A stretch of DNA of 5,039 nt from Rhodospirillaceae bacterium (GTDB lineage Bacteria > Pseudomonadota > Alphaproteobacteria > MPNO01 > UBA2964): positions 1 through 5,039 of the forward strand of contig PBOV01000169.1 in assembly GCA_002724505.1 (NCBI GenBank), given 5' to 3'. The translations under genes and the position numbers were made by a program. The notes beneath the pieces are model-generated. The model saw nothing but the letters and a program-made list of their open reading frames with translations, was not told the DNA's origin and searched no databases. The stretch's first letter is position 1. Each line of letters begins with the position of its first letter. Positions 1-5,039 of this stretch are shown here, in pieces.

Positions 1-1
1 C

Positions 2-121
2 TCTGGCTGGCTTTATCAGCTTTATACTGGCAAGGCATTCTTCGCAATGGCAGGAATGTCAACTACAGGTATCCTTTTGCTTGTCCCTTTCTACTTCATC
101 CAAAGAAAAATTTCCGGCTGA
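2..121 (+). CDS. C-terminal end of a probable MFS transporter (partial)
   Basis: This is the end of a rightward gene whose start lies off the left edge. Reading from base 2 gives 39 codons and then TGA at 119-121. The peptide starts SGWLYQLYTGKAFFAMAG, runs through one strongly hydrophobic segment (about ILLLVPFYFI) and ends in a short basic tail, QRKISG. A small-residue GWLYQ turn, a GxxFFxMA helix start and a final membrane helix with a basic cytoplasmic end are typical of helix 12 in major facilitator superfamily permeases of the HcaT/nucleoside-symporter type. That is family knowledge applied to a short tail, so the substrate and subfamily cannot be given. Frame 1 is also open here, up to about base 261, but its peptide is lysine- and asparagine-rich and looks like chance reading of AT-rich spacer. 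No GC-rich hairpin followed by a T-run is visible after the stop. Confidence 0.6.
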   Translation, partial: SGWLYQLYTGKAFFAMAGMSTTGILLLVPFYFIQRKISG

Positions 122-152
122 ACTTCTTGCTTAATCAAAATACCAAACGAAG

Positions 153-166
153 TATTCTGCAGAATA
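153..166. repeat. Perfect 14-nt palindrome
   Basis: The sequence TATTCTGCAGAATA is identical to its own reverse complement. It sits 31 bp after the MFS stop codon and about 205 bp before the next start codon. As RNA it could form only a five-pair stem with a TGCA loop, with no T-run after it, so it is not a convincing terminator. A dimeric regulator binding site is possible but unsupported by any known motif, and chance occurrence in AT-rich DNA is also reasonable. Confidence 0.4.
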
Positions 167-344
167 AAAATCGGGAAACCCCTAAAATTATTGGCCTTAG
201 TTACTTTTCCCTATTCAAAAATATCGTAATTGGAAAAAATCAGGGTGATATAAAAATTTAAACAAGTTGCAATTTTAAACTAATTCCCTTGTTCGAAACC
301 TAAAATTAATTTAGTGCCATAAGGAAATTGACTTCAGTTTTTAC

Positions 345-360
345 GAAAAAATCTTTTTTC
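345..360. repeat. A/T dyad beside the ribosome binding site
   Basis: GAAAAAA (345-351) and TTTTTTC (354-360) form 7-nt complementary arms around a 2-nt centre. The right arm ends two bases before the AGG ribosome binding site (363-365) of the gene starting at 371. In mRNA the stem would be weak and tightly closed. The A- and T-tracts may instead bend the DNA or keep the leader unstructured. No role can be assigned from sequence alone. Confidence 0.3.
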
Positions 361-370
361 TCAGGTCCGC

Positions 371-1711
371 ATGACGACTTCAAATAACTTATCACTTATG
401 GCCCGACTATTGGTGGTGTCAATCAGTCTCCTTTGGATATTTGGCATAGCTCAAGTTATTTTTCCTATTGATTGGGTTTCAAATATCATGGCCGTGCTGC
501 TTGCGCTTGTCACAGTTGTCGCGTTACCACGAGCCCCTTGGAATATTAAACTTCTGTGCTTGTTTCTAGCGATAGGCACAATTGTCATAGCCCAAATTTA
601 TGATAAATGGGGTGCAATTGAGGAAGGACTGACGCGCGCCACTATCTTCCCTGCTTTCCTCGCCACCATTGGTTTATTGCGTGCGACAGCCGACCAGCGT
701 CCAGAAATAGGTGTCGCGAGAAGACTTTTTACCGCGCTAGATAGAGAGAGAAGAGATAGTGGATTAGTCGTCGGCGGGTTTCTTGTGGGATCAATCCTTC
801 AGGTCGGTGTATTCGCGATCATGGCACCAATACTCGGACGCAATGCTTCTGAAAGGGAACGTCAGGAAGTATTTGTTGCTGCAATGCGAGGCATGGCACT
901 TGTACCACTTTGGTCACCTTTTGTGGTCGGCATGGCGGTAGCCAGCCAATATTTACCAAAAGTTCCCCTCTGGCAGATAATGTCGATAGGTCTCGGGCTA
1001 TCAGCGTTTTGTATAATTCTGTCAATTATTTGCTTTGACCGCAAAGGTGGGCTGCTAGCTTTATGGAAATCTTTGATGACATTAGCGCCTGTCGCGCCCC
1101 CTATAGCCCTGGCCGCCATGATAGTGGTTGGCACAGCGATTTGGACTGGTTTTTCCACTTTACAGGCACTTGTAATAGCTATGCCCCTGCCCTGCTTACT
1201 AGCAGTCGCTGCAGCTCCAGGAGGTTCTATCTCCAAAGCTATAGAAGAAACTAGCAAAAGACTTACTCGCATTGGTCCAGAAATAGCCATCCTGACATTT
1301 GCTACAATTATCGGGCGGGTCTTTGAAGCAGCACTTCCGAATATGGGACTACTCGAGTGGATACGAGGGATTAACCTCTCTGCGACAGCCATCATTTTCT
1401 TTATTATTATGTTCATGAATATCATGGGAGTGTTAGCCATCCACTCCATCGTATCGGGAACTATCCTTCTCGTATTATTTACAAGTATACCGACAGGAAT
1501 TTCTGACCTCGTTTTGATGCAAGCACTCCTTACTGGCTGGGGATTATGCACCGCGGTATCGATCAGCAGCCTTTCAATAGTTACAGGCGCTTCGATGTTT
1601 AACCTACCAACCACAAGCCTTATTGACCGAAGTAATTTAATCTATGTTTTTGTTGGGGGAGGGCTCTGCGCGCTTATTTTGGCGTCAATTAACGATATTC
1701 TCGTGACATAA
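371..1711 (+). CDS. Putative multi-pass secondary transporter, family not recognised
   Basis: This 446-residue protein is hydrophobic almost throughout, and I count about 12 likely membrane helices. They lie near residues 10-31, 37-52, 59-77, 89-105, 131-155, 172-192, 199-221, 236-258, 264-282, 301-320, 336-376 (probably two) and 380-404, with a last one at 424-440. A charged, Arg-rich loop (107-129) and a second one (156-166) follow the fourth and fifth helices. Distinctive conserved-looking stretches are RGMALVPLWSPF (173-184) and SISSLSIVTGASMFNLP (397-413). These small-residue and proline-rich patches in both halves recall the discontinuous helices of ion transporter superfamily proteins (CitMHS, ArsB, TRAP-M type). 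That resemblance is inferred, not a match I can name. The ATG at 371 has AGG at 363-365 five bases upstream; the in-frame ATG at 398 has no ribosome binding site. The protein appears full length, with no frameshift. Substrate unknown; it could move an organic acid or inorganic anion. Confidence 0.75.
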   Translation: MTTSNNLSLMARLLVVSISLLWIFGIAQVIFPIDWVSNIMAVLLALVTVVALPRAPWNIKLLCLFLAIGTIVIAQIYDKWGAIEEGLTRATIFPAFLATIGLLRATADQRPEIGVARRLFTALDRERRDSGLVVGGFLVGSILQVGVFAIMAPILGRNASERERQEVFVAAMRGMALVPLWSPFVVGMAVASQYLPKVPLWQIMSIGLGLSAFCIILSIICFDRKGGLLALWKSLMTLAPVAPPIALAAMIVVGTAIWTGFSTLQALVIAMPLPCLLAVAAAPGGSISKAIEETSKRLTRIGPEIAILTFATIIGRVFEAALPNMGLLEWIRGINLSATAIIFFIIMFMNIMGVLAIHSIVSGTILLVLFTSIPTGISDLVLMQALLTGWGLCTAVSISSLSIVTGASMFNLPTTSLIDRSNLIYVFVGGGLCALILASINDILVT

Positions 1712-1722
1712 AACTGATTGAT

Positions 1723-1751
1723 TTGTTAAAATATTAACTACTCAATATAAG
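1723..1751 (+). promoter_or_regulatory. Candidate sigma70-type promoter for the 1795-3371 gene pair
   Basis: TTGTTA (1723-1728, four of six consensus bases) is separated by exactly 17 bp from TATAAG (1746-1751, five of six). Transcription would begin near 1758 and leave a leader of about 37 nt before the ATG at 1795. A perfect TATAAT also occurs at 1767-1772 but lacks a reasonable -35 element. The short inverted repeat GTTAA/TTAAC (1725-1738) overlaps the -35 end of this promoter. AT-rich DNA produces such hexamers by chance, so this remains a prediction. Confidence 0.4.
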
Positions 1752-1794
1752 AAGACTTTTAAAATATATAATCACCCTTAGTGAGCGGCATGAG

Positions 1795-2439
1795 ATGGGC
1801 TGTCTATTTCGTTTTTGCAGTCTTATTATTTTCGCCATGCTCATAGGCTGGCTTATAACCAATTTGGTAAATTTTATTCAAGAGGCGCCAGCAGTTAAAA
1901 TAAATCAGACAGTAACCCTGAAAGATTTCAAGACTGCACAGCAATTAGTTAGACGCCGCAATTCTCATTTGAGATCACTAAATAAAGTTACGGAGTTTCA
2001 GACTACTACGTATGAAATAAATAGCTTTTTAAAAGTTGCCACAAAATTAATTCCAAATGTGGCGACTAAAGTCAAAGCATCAGGGGGTGGTATCGTTATT
2101 AAAATGTCAGTAGGTTTGCCCTCAAATCCGTTGGGTAGTTATCTCAATATCCGTGCAATTATTGCTTCCTCCTCTCAAGGATTACTTTTTAAAAAATTCT
2201 TTGTTGGGAAAGTCAAAATTCATCAAAAACTTATCAAGCCGGTCCTGTATTATGCATTTGATCAAATTATAGGTCAGGGTCGCACTAGAACTTTTCTAAA
2301 TGATATCCGGTCTGTGAAGGTTTCAAATTCCAAGCTTTTTGTTCGTTTTTGGCCATCGGCATATTTGGCCAAAGATATAAGGCCCGGAAGTGCGTCCAGT
2401 AGAGGCGATACGAATAACGCCAACGGGGTAAAGCGATGA
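1795..2439 (+). CDS. Small basic membrane-anchored protein of unknown function
   Basis: The 214-residue product begins with one hydrophobic segment (about residues 8-27), probably an uncleaved signal anchor. Cys3 and Cys8 precede or enter this segment, but there is no lipobox. The remainder is soluble and very basic: I count about 32 Lys/Arg against 8 Asp/Glu. Features I can see are TTYEINSFLK (71-80), a Gly-rich turn (97-99), and LPSNPLGSYLN (108-118), with alternating hydrophobic stretches suggesting beta strands, then a hydrophilic tail (193-214). An EIN helix motif before an amphipathic beta domain with an LPxNPLGxYLN segment is reminiscent of small bacterial envelope proteins with lipid-binding-like folds (YpmS/LmeA-like). 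This is a weak pattern-based guess. The ATG at 1795 has only a poor ribosome binding site; the ATG at 1790 is in another frame and stops after 18 codons. The gene's end overlaps the DMT transporter start (ATGA), so the two are translated together. It is more AT-rich than its neighbours. Confidence 0.75.
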   Translation: MGCLFRFCSLIIFAMLIGWLITNLVNFIQEAPAVKINQTVTLKDFKTAQQLVRRRNSHLRSLNKVTEFQTTTYEINSFLKVATKLIPNVATKVKASGGGIVIKMSVGLPSNPLGSYLNIRAIIASSSQGLLFKKFFVGKVKIHQKLIKPVLYYAFDQIIGQGRTRTFLNDIRSVKVSNSKLFVRFWPSAYLAKDIRPGSASSRGDTNNANGVKR

Positions 2440-3371
2440 ACTATGGAAACCACCATTCAAGTGTCGGGAACCCAGTACTTGTTGGTGTCACATGGGGCCT
2501 TGGGGCAGCAGCAGCCCATTCCTTTGTCCCAATTGCAGTTGCTCTCTTGAAACATATCCCTGCTATTGAACTAGTCTTGTTTCGGAATTTTCTTGGCCTG
2601 ATAATATTGTTGGCGATCGTATCCTGGCGGGGGTTTCAATTCATACAAACCAAACGGCTGGGATTTCATATCCAGCGAAACCTCACAAACTTTTTAGGTA
2701 TGTGGCTATGGTTCGCTGGTCTAGCTTTTTTACCTATAGCCAAGGCTGTTGCCCTGCATTTTACGGTCCCTTTGATGGTAGTTGTACTTGCCGTAATTTT
2801 CTTACGTGAGCGCCCGGGGCCAGTGCGACTGATTTGTACGCTCATAGGTTTTGGCGGTGTTTTAATAATTCTTCGTCCAGGTGCTGTACCTCTAAGCCCC
2901 GCCGCATTTTTAGTTTTGGGGTCAGCACTCTCGTATGCTGGGGTAGCAATTTACACACGATCACTTGGTAAGACGGAGCACGCTACGACGACAACCTTTT
3001 ACTATCAATTTATGCTATCTATCTTTTCGGCACTATCTATGTTTGTCGGTTGGTTACTAGTAAACCATATCCCAGAATTTGGACCTTCCGCGATTTGGTT
3101 TACATGGGTCACACCAACGTTAAGCGACACGCCGGCCCTGCTGCTGCTCGCTGTCTCAGGAACAGTCGCACCCTACTGTCTTGTGCGCGCATTTATCCAT
3201 GCCGAAGCCACGATTGTTGAACCAATCGAATATTTACGCCTCCCAATTACCGCTTTTGTTGCCTACCTGGTTTTTGATCAAACAACAGACATCTGGGTCT
3301 GGGCCGGTGCAACTATCATCGCTGGCTCAACTTATTTTATGGCCCGACACGAGGCAAAAGCTTCAGTTTAA
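2436..3371 (+). CDS. DMT-superfamily (EamA) transporter
   Basis: This 311-residue inner-membrane protein has the duplicated five-helix EamA layout, 10 helices in all. Repeat one spans about 14-147 and repeat two about 155-303. Family-typical features are RNFLGLIILL (50-59), the HFTVPLMVVVLAVIFLRER run at 108-126 that ends repeat one's fourth helix, GGVLIILRPG (140-149), and the matching VEPIEYLRLPITA segment (261-273) in repeat two. The length is normal for the family. Members move metabolites, amino acids, purines, vitamins or drugs, in or out, by secondary transport; the substrate cannot be told here. GGGG at 2425-2428 lies seven bases before the ATG. The start codon overlaps the upstream stop as ATGA, a classic translational-coupling arrangement, so expression should follow the small basic protein gene. 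The stop is only 8 bp from the stop of the convergent ubiD-like gene. It could equally be called a permease of the RhaT/RibN type. Confidence 0.9.
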   Translation: MNYGNHHSSVGNPVLVGVTWGLGAAAAHSFVPIAVALLKHIPAIELVLFRNFLGLIILLAIVSWRGFQFIQTKRLGFHIQRNLTNFLGMWLWFAGLAFLPIAKAVALHFTVPLMVVVLAVIFLRERPGPVRLICTLIGFGGVLIILRPGAVPLSPAAFLVLGSALSYAGVAIYTRSLGKTEHATTTTFYYQFMLSIFSALSMFVGWLLVNHIPEFGPSAIWFTWVTPTLSDTPALLLLAVSGTVAPYCLVRAFIHAEATIVEPIEYLRLPITAFVAYLVFDQTTDIWVWAGATIIAGSTYFMARHEAKASV

Positions 3372-3379
3372 AACCGGTG

Positions 3380-4873
3380 TTATTTAGTCGGAGGCTGATT
3401 TGTGTTGAGTAGCCAGCCCCATTTCTCCTTTGCACGGGCATAAGTTTCTTTGTCCGGCGTATTGACTTTGGGATAGCGATCAATCCAGTGGAAAGGTTTA
3501 CAAGCATTTATAATAGCCCGACTGTTGGTGGTGTCTCCAATCTCCTTACGATCCGGATGAATAGACGGATCCAGGCCTGTGGACCAGCCCCTATTGATGA
3601 TATCAATATCAGTCGCAGGATCTGCACGAAAACACAGAGCCCACATTACATCTTCCAGATTAGAGGCATCAATATCATCATCAACAACGACAACGAATTT
3701 TCCCGCATAAGCGCCAAGGCGACATTGAGAGGCAATTTGACCTGCTTGTGTCGCGTGGCCCGGATAACGCTGTTTGATTGACACTGCAGTAAACATACGA
3801 CCGCCGCCGCATTCGTGACACCAAGCAACTTGAACATCAGGGACACCCACAGCCTCAATTTGCTCTTTTAACAAAGCTGATCGCACAACAGCACGATACC
3901 GTGACTGTTCTTCAGGCGGGCGCTGTGGTGGACAGCCAAGCATTATCGGATCATTACGATGATAGATAGCCTTAACATCCAACGTCGGCCCATTATGTTC
4001 AGGGTTACCGTAATATCCGGTCCATTCACCGAACGGTCCTTCAGGATGTAATTTGTCGGGATAGCAAAACCCTTCAAGTACGATTTCGGCATTTGCCGGA
4101 AACGGTAAGCCCGTGTGCTTGCCGATAACGCATTCTACGGGACGGCCGCGATAAGCGCCCATAATGTCAAACTCGCACACACCGTAGGGAATTTCCGAAG
4201 AAGACATCAGAAAGCTCAGCGGATCAACACCGACCACAACGCAAACTGGCATAGGTTTGTTCTTCGCCATATATTTTTGTCGATGAAGCCGACCATGCTT
4301 TCCAGGTGAAATATAAAACCCGACAGTGTTCTTGTCATGCACCATGACCCGATAGGTGCCGACATTTATCCAATCTTCTTCTGGGTCACGGGTGACATTA
4401 AATGACCCTGTCCCGATATAACGCCCACCATCTCCTTCATGCCAAAGGGGCGTCGGCAGAGATAGAACGTCAACATCATCTCCTTCCATAATATTTTCCA
4501 TCACAGGCCCCGTATCAATAGTTTTAAATGGGAGAGGCCTTTGGACCACTTCCTGATATGCCTTGTTAAATGCTACGCTTAGCTCAAATTTTGTAAGATC
4601 GGGAGGAAAGCCCAGGGTGATGTTCTGGCGCCGCCCGCCAAAAAAATTCGTAAATACCCTATGCCCCTTCGGATAACCAGGAATTGAGTCAAATAAAGCG
4701 CAGGGGGCTGTCTCGCTGTGCAGTAATAGCTCTGCAGCCATACCAATATCTTCTTCCCACGAAGCTCCCTCGACGCGGCGCAGTTCTCCTAGTCTGTCAA
4801 CCTCTTCAATGTATTCACGAAGATCATTAAAGGTTACTTTGTGTTTTAAATTGCTCGCCTGCGAACCATCCAT
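3380..4873 (-). CDS. UbiD-family prenylated-FMN-dependent decarboxylase
   Basis: This 497-residue protein is the usual UbiD length. The family reversibly decarboxylates aromatic or alpha,beta-unsaturated acids in the cytoplasm using prenylated FMN, a divalent metal (Mn2+) and K+. The N-terminus carries the standard DLREYIEEVDRLGELRR opening (17-33). By comparison with fungal Fdc1, metal-ligand residues are Asn170 (INVGTYR), His193 (PGKHGR) and Glu234 (CEFDIMG). The catalytic Arg-Glu-Glu set is Arg175, Glu278 and Glu283 (PEGPFGEW). Later signatures include YPGHATQAG (370-378), VVVDDDIDASN (395-405), ADPATDIDII (417-426) and GDTTNSRAIINACKP (446-460). All key residues are present, so the enzyme should be active. 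The third acid is Glu, as in Fdc1, not Asp as in E. coli UbiD. The start is supported by AGGAG (4881-4885) seven bases upstream and by the correct N-terminal position. No UbiX-like flavin prenyltransferase lies in the window, so the cofactor must come from elsewhere. The substrate is unknown; I do not call it ubiD proper because a ubiquinone role is not indicated. Confidence 0.93.
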   Translation of the reverse strand: MDGSQASNLKHKVTFNDLREYIEEVDRLGELRRVEGASWEEDIGMAAELLLHSETAPCALFDSIPGYPKGHRVFTNFFGGRRQNITLGFPPDLTKFELSVAFNKAYQEVVQRPLPFKTIDTGPVMENIMEGDDVDVLSLPTPLWHEGDGGRYIGTGSFNVTRDPEEDWINVGTYRVMVHDKNTVGFYISPGKHGRLHRQKYMAKNKPMPVCVVVGVDPLSFLMSSSEIPYGVCEFDIMGAYRGRPVECVIGKHTGLPFPANAEIVLEGFCYPDKLHPEGPFGEWTGYYGNPEHNGPTLDVKAIYHRNDPIMLGCPPQRPPEEQSRYRAVVRSALLKEQIEAVGVPDVQVAWCHECGGGRMFTAVSIKQRYPGHATQAGQIASQCRLGAYAGKFVVVVDDDIDASNLEDVMWALCFRADPATDIDIINRGWSTGLDPSIHPDRKEIGDTTNSRAIINACKPFHWIDRYPKVNTPDKETYARAKEKWGWLLNTNQPPTK

Positions 4874-4880
4874 GGGGGGT

Positions 4881-4885
4881 CTCCT
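4881..4885 (-). promoter_or_regulatory. Ribosome binding site of the ubiD-like gene
   Basis: Read on the minus strand, AGGAG lies seven bases before the ATG at 4873. This is the strongest ribosome binding site in the window and fixes the start of the UbiD-family protein. Confidence 0.8.
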
Positions 4886-4903
4886 GCAAAAATTGATAGT
4901 GTC

Positions 4904-4932
4904 AAAGTATGACGGACAAAGTGATCTGTAAA
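4904..4932 (-). promoter_or_regulatory. Weak promoter candidate for the ubiD-like gene
   Basis: On the minus strand, TTTACA (4927-4932, five of six consensus bases) is 17 bp from TACTTT (4904-4909, three of six). A start near 4897 would give a leader of about 25 nt containing the ribosome binding site. The -10 is poor, which would suit a promoter needing an activator. A perfect TTGACA (4899-4904, minus strand) lies too close to the ribosome binding site to be a usable -35. Confidence 0.3.
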
Positions 4933-4945
4933 TCCAACTTTGGAT
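4932..4945. promoter_or_regulatory. Dyad upstream of the ubiD-like gene, possible operator
   Basis: ATCCAA and TTGGAT are perfect 6-nt inverted arms around a CT centre. The dyad abuts, and overlaps by one base, the candidate -35 hexamer, so a dimeric transcription factor bound here would sit at about -35 to -48. I cannot match it to a regulator family. Confidence 0.4.
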
Positions 4946-5039
4946 AACGGACTAGCGTCACAAATTTTTTTGTGCGAAGAAACATCATAAACGCAGAACC
5001 CCCATGGGAAGCTAGCGAGTTCCACCCCAGTGAAAGAGC
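4946..5039. other. Right-edge flank with no supported gene
   Basis: Apart from the dyad at 4959-4974 I see no gene here. Minus-strand frames stay open for some distance (one closes at TAG 5012-5014, one at TGA 4902-4904, one runs on into the ubiD-like gene), but none shows a recognisable peptide or a start. The + strand ATGs at 4909 and 5004 stop after 12 and 3 codons. The end of a leftward gene entering from the right cannot be excluded. Confidence 0.5.
4959..4974. promoter_or_regulatory. Second dyad upstream of the ubiD-like gene
   Basis: CACAAA and TTTGTG form 6-nt inverted arms around TTTT, centred 28 bp upstream of the first dyad's centre (on the ubiD transcript's upstream side). Its arms differ in sequence from the first dyad. 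It could be a second regulator site, or a weak hairpin at the end of a gene beyond the right edge, but the stem is too AT-rich to be a convincing terminator. Confidence 0.3.

Larger units (their letters stand above)
122..370. other. AT-rich intergenic region before the 446-residue membrane protein gene
   Basis: This 249-bp gap holds no supported gene. It contains a perfect 14-nt palindrome near its left end, an imperfect direct repeat (AATTTAAAC at 255-263 and AATTTTAAAC at 271-280), and an A/T dyad just before the next start codon. A -35-like TTGACT at 328-333 and -10-like TAAAAT (301-306) and TATAAA (249-254) hexamers occur, but I could not pair any of them at 16-18 bp with a decent partner. 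The promoter of the downstream gene is therefore unresolved. The size of the gap suggests that gene is transcribed separately from the MFS gene. Confidence 0.6.

Noticed and set aside
173..182. GGG-AAA-CCC as a possible terminator hairpin after the MFS gene
   Set aside because: A three-pair stem with no following T-run is too weak for an intrinsic terminator.
1..261. Frame 1 stays open from the left edge into the AT-rich spacer
   Set aside because: Its peptide is rich in Lys, Asn and Arg with no domain, while frame 2 ends as a typical permease helix at 121.
862..1614. A 250-codon open frame on the minus strand inside the 446-residue membrane protein gene
   Set aside because: The + strand product has a clear pattern of membrane helices and a ribosome binding site. 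The antisense product has no recognisable fold or start signal and is a mirror of hydrophobic codons.
1725..1738. GTTAA/TTAAC inverted repeat after the 446-residue gene as a terminator
   Set aside because: The stem is five pairs, four of them A-T, with no T-run; it is better explained as part of the AT-rich promoter region.
1790..1846. An 18-codon frame starting at ATG 1790, just before the small basic protein gene
   Set aside because: It is very short, without a better ribosome binding site than the real start. It could be a leader peptide only in principle.
3181..3387. A 68-codon + strand frame across the end of the DMT gene
   Set aside because: It overlaps EamA repeat two in another frame; the EamA frame carries the family signatures.
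3488..3781. A 97-codon open frame on the + strand inside the ubiD-like gene
   Set aside because: It lies wholly antisense to the conserved C-terminal part of a clear UbiD protein and has no ribosome binding site or familiar motif.

Overview
The window looks like ordinary bacterial chromosome: densely packed, moderately AT-rich, with long intact reading frames and no insertion sequence, tRNA, rRNA, CRISPR array or phage gene that I can see. A proteobacterium, perhaps a marine or soil alphaproteobacterium, would fit the mix of a UbiD-family decarboxylase with several secondary transporters. That placement is inference from gene content and carries low confidence. Base composition is uneven: single-line counts give about 35% GC inside the small gene at 1795-2439 and about 55% inside the ubiD-like gene.

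Layout from left to right. Positions 2-121 hold the last 39 codons of a rightward gene, probably an MFS transporter. Next comes a 249-bp AT-rich non-coding stretch with a perfect 14-nt palindrome and an A/T-only dyad close to the next start codon. Positions 371-1711 (+) encode a 446-residue, very hydrophobic, multi-pass protein, most likely a secondary transporter of a family I cannot name. After an 83-bp AT-rich gap with a plausible sigma70-type promoter comes a two-gene unit on the + strand. Its first gene (1795-2439) encodes a small, strongly basic membrane-anchored protein of unknown function. This overlaps by 4 bp (ATGA) the gene for a 10-helix DMT/EamA-family transporter (2436-3371). Facing them, with only 8 bp between the stop codons, is a leftward gene (3380-4873) for a UbiD-family prenylated-FMN-dependent decarboxylase whose metal and catalytic residues are all present. 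The last 166 bp (4874-5039) form its upstream region, with a good ribosome binding site, a weak promoter candidate and two short dyads.

How the genes may work together is mostly inference. The only firm link is translational coupling of the small basic protein to the DMT transporter, which suggests a shared envelope role. The UbiD enzyme probably decarboxylates an aromatic or alpha,beta-unsaturated acid. It needs prenylated FMN made by a UbiX-type enzyme, and none is encoded here. The surrounding transporters could move organic acids or aromatic compounds, but nothing in the sequence fixes a substrate. I found no convincing new multi-gene system. The least explained items are the basic small protein coupled to the DMT transporter and the unnamed 446-residue transporter.
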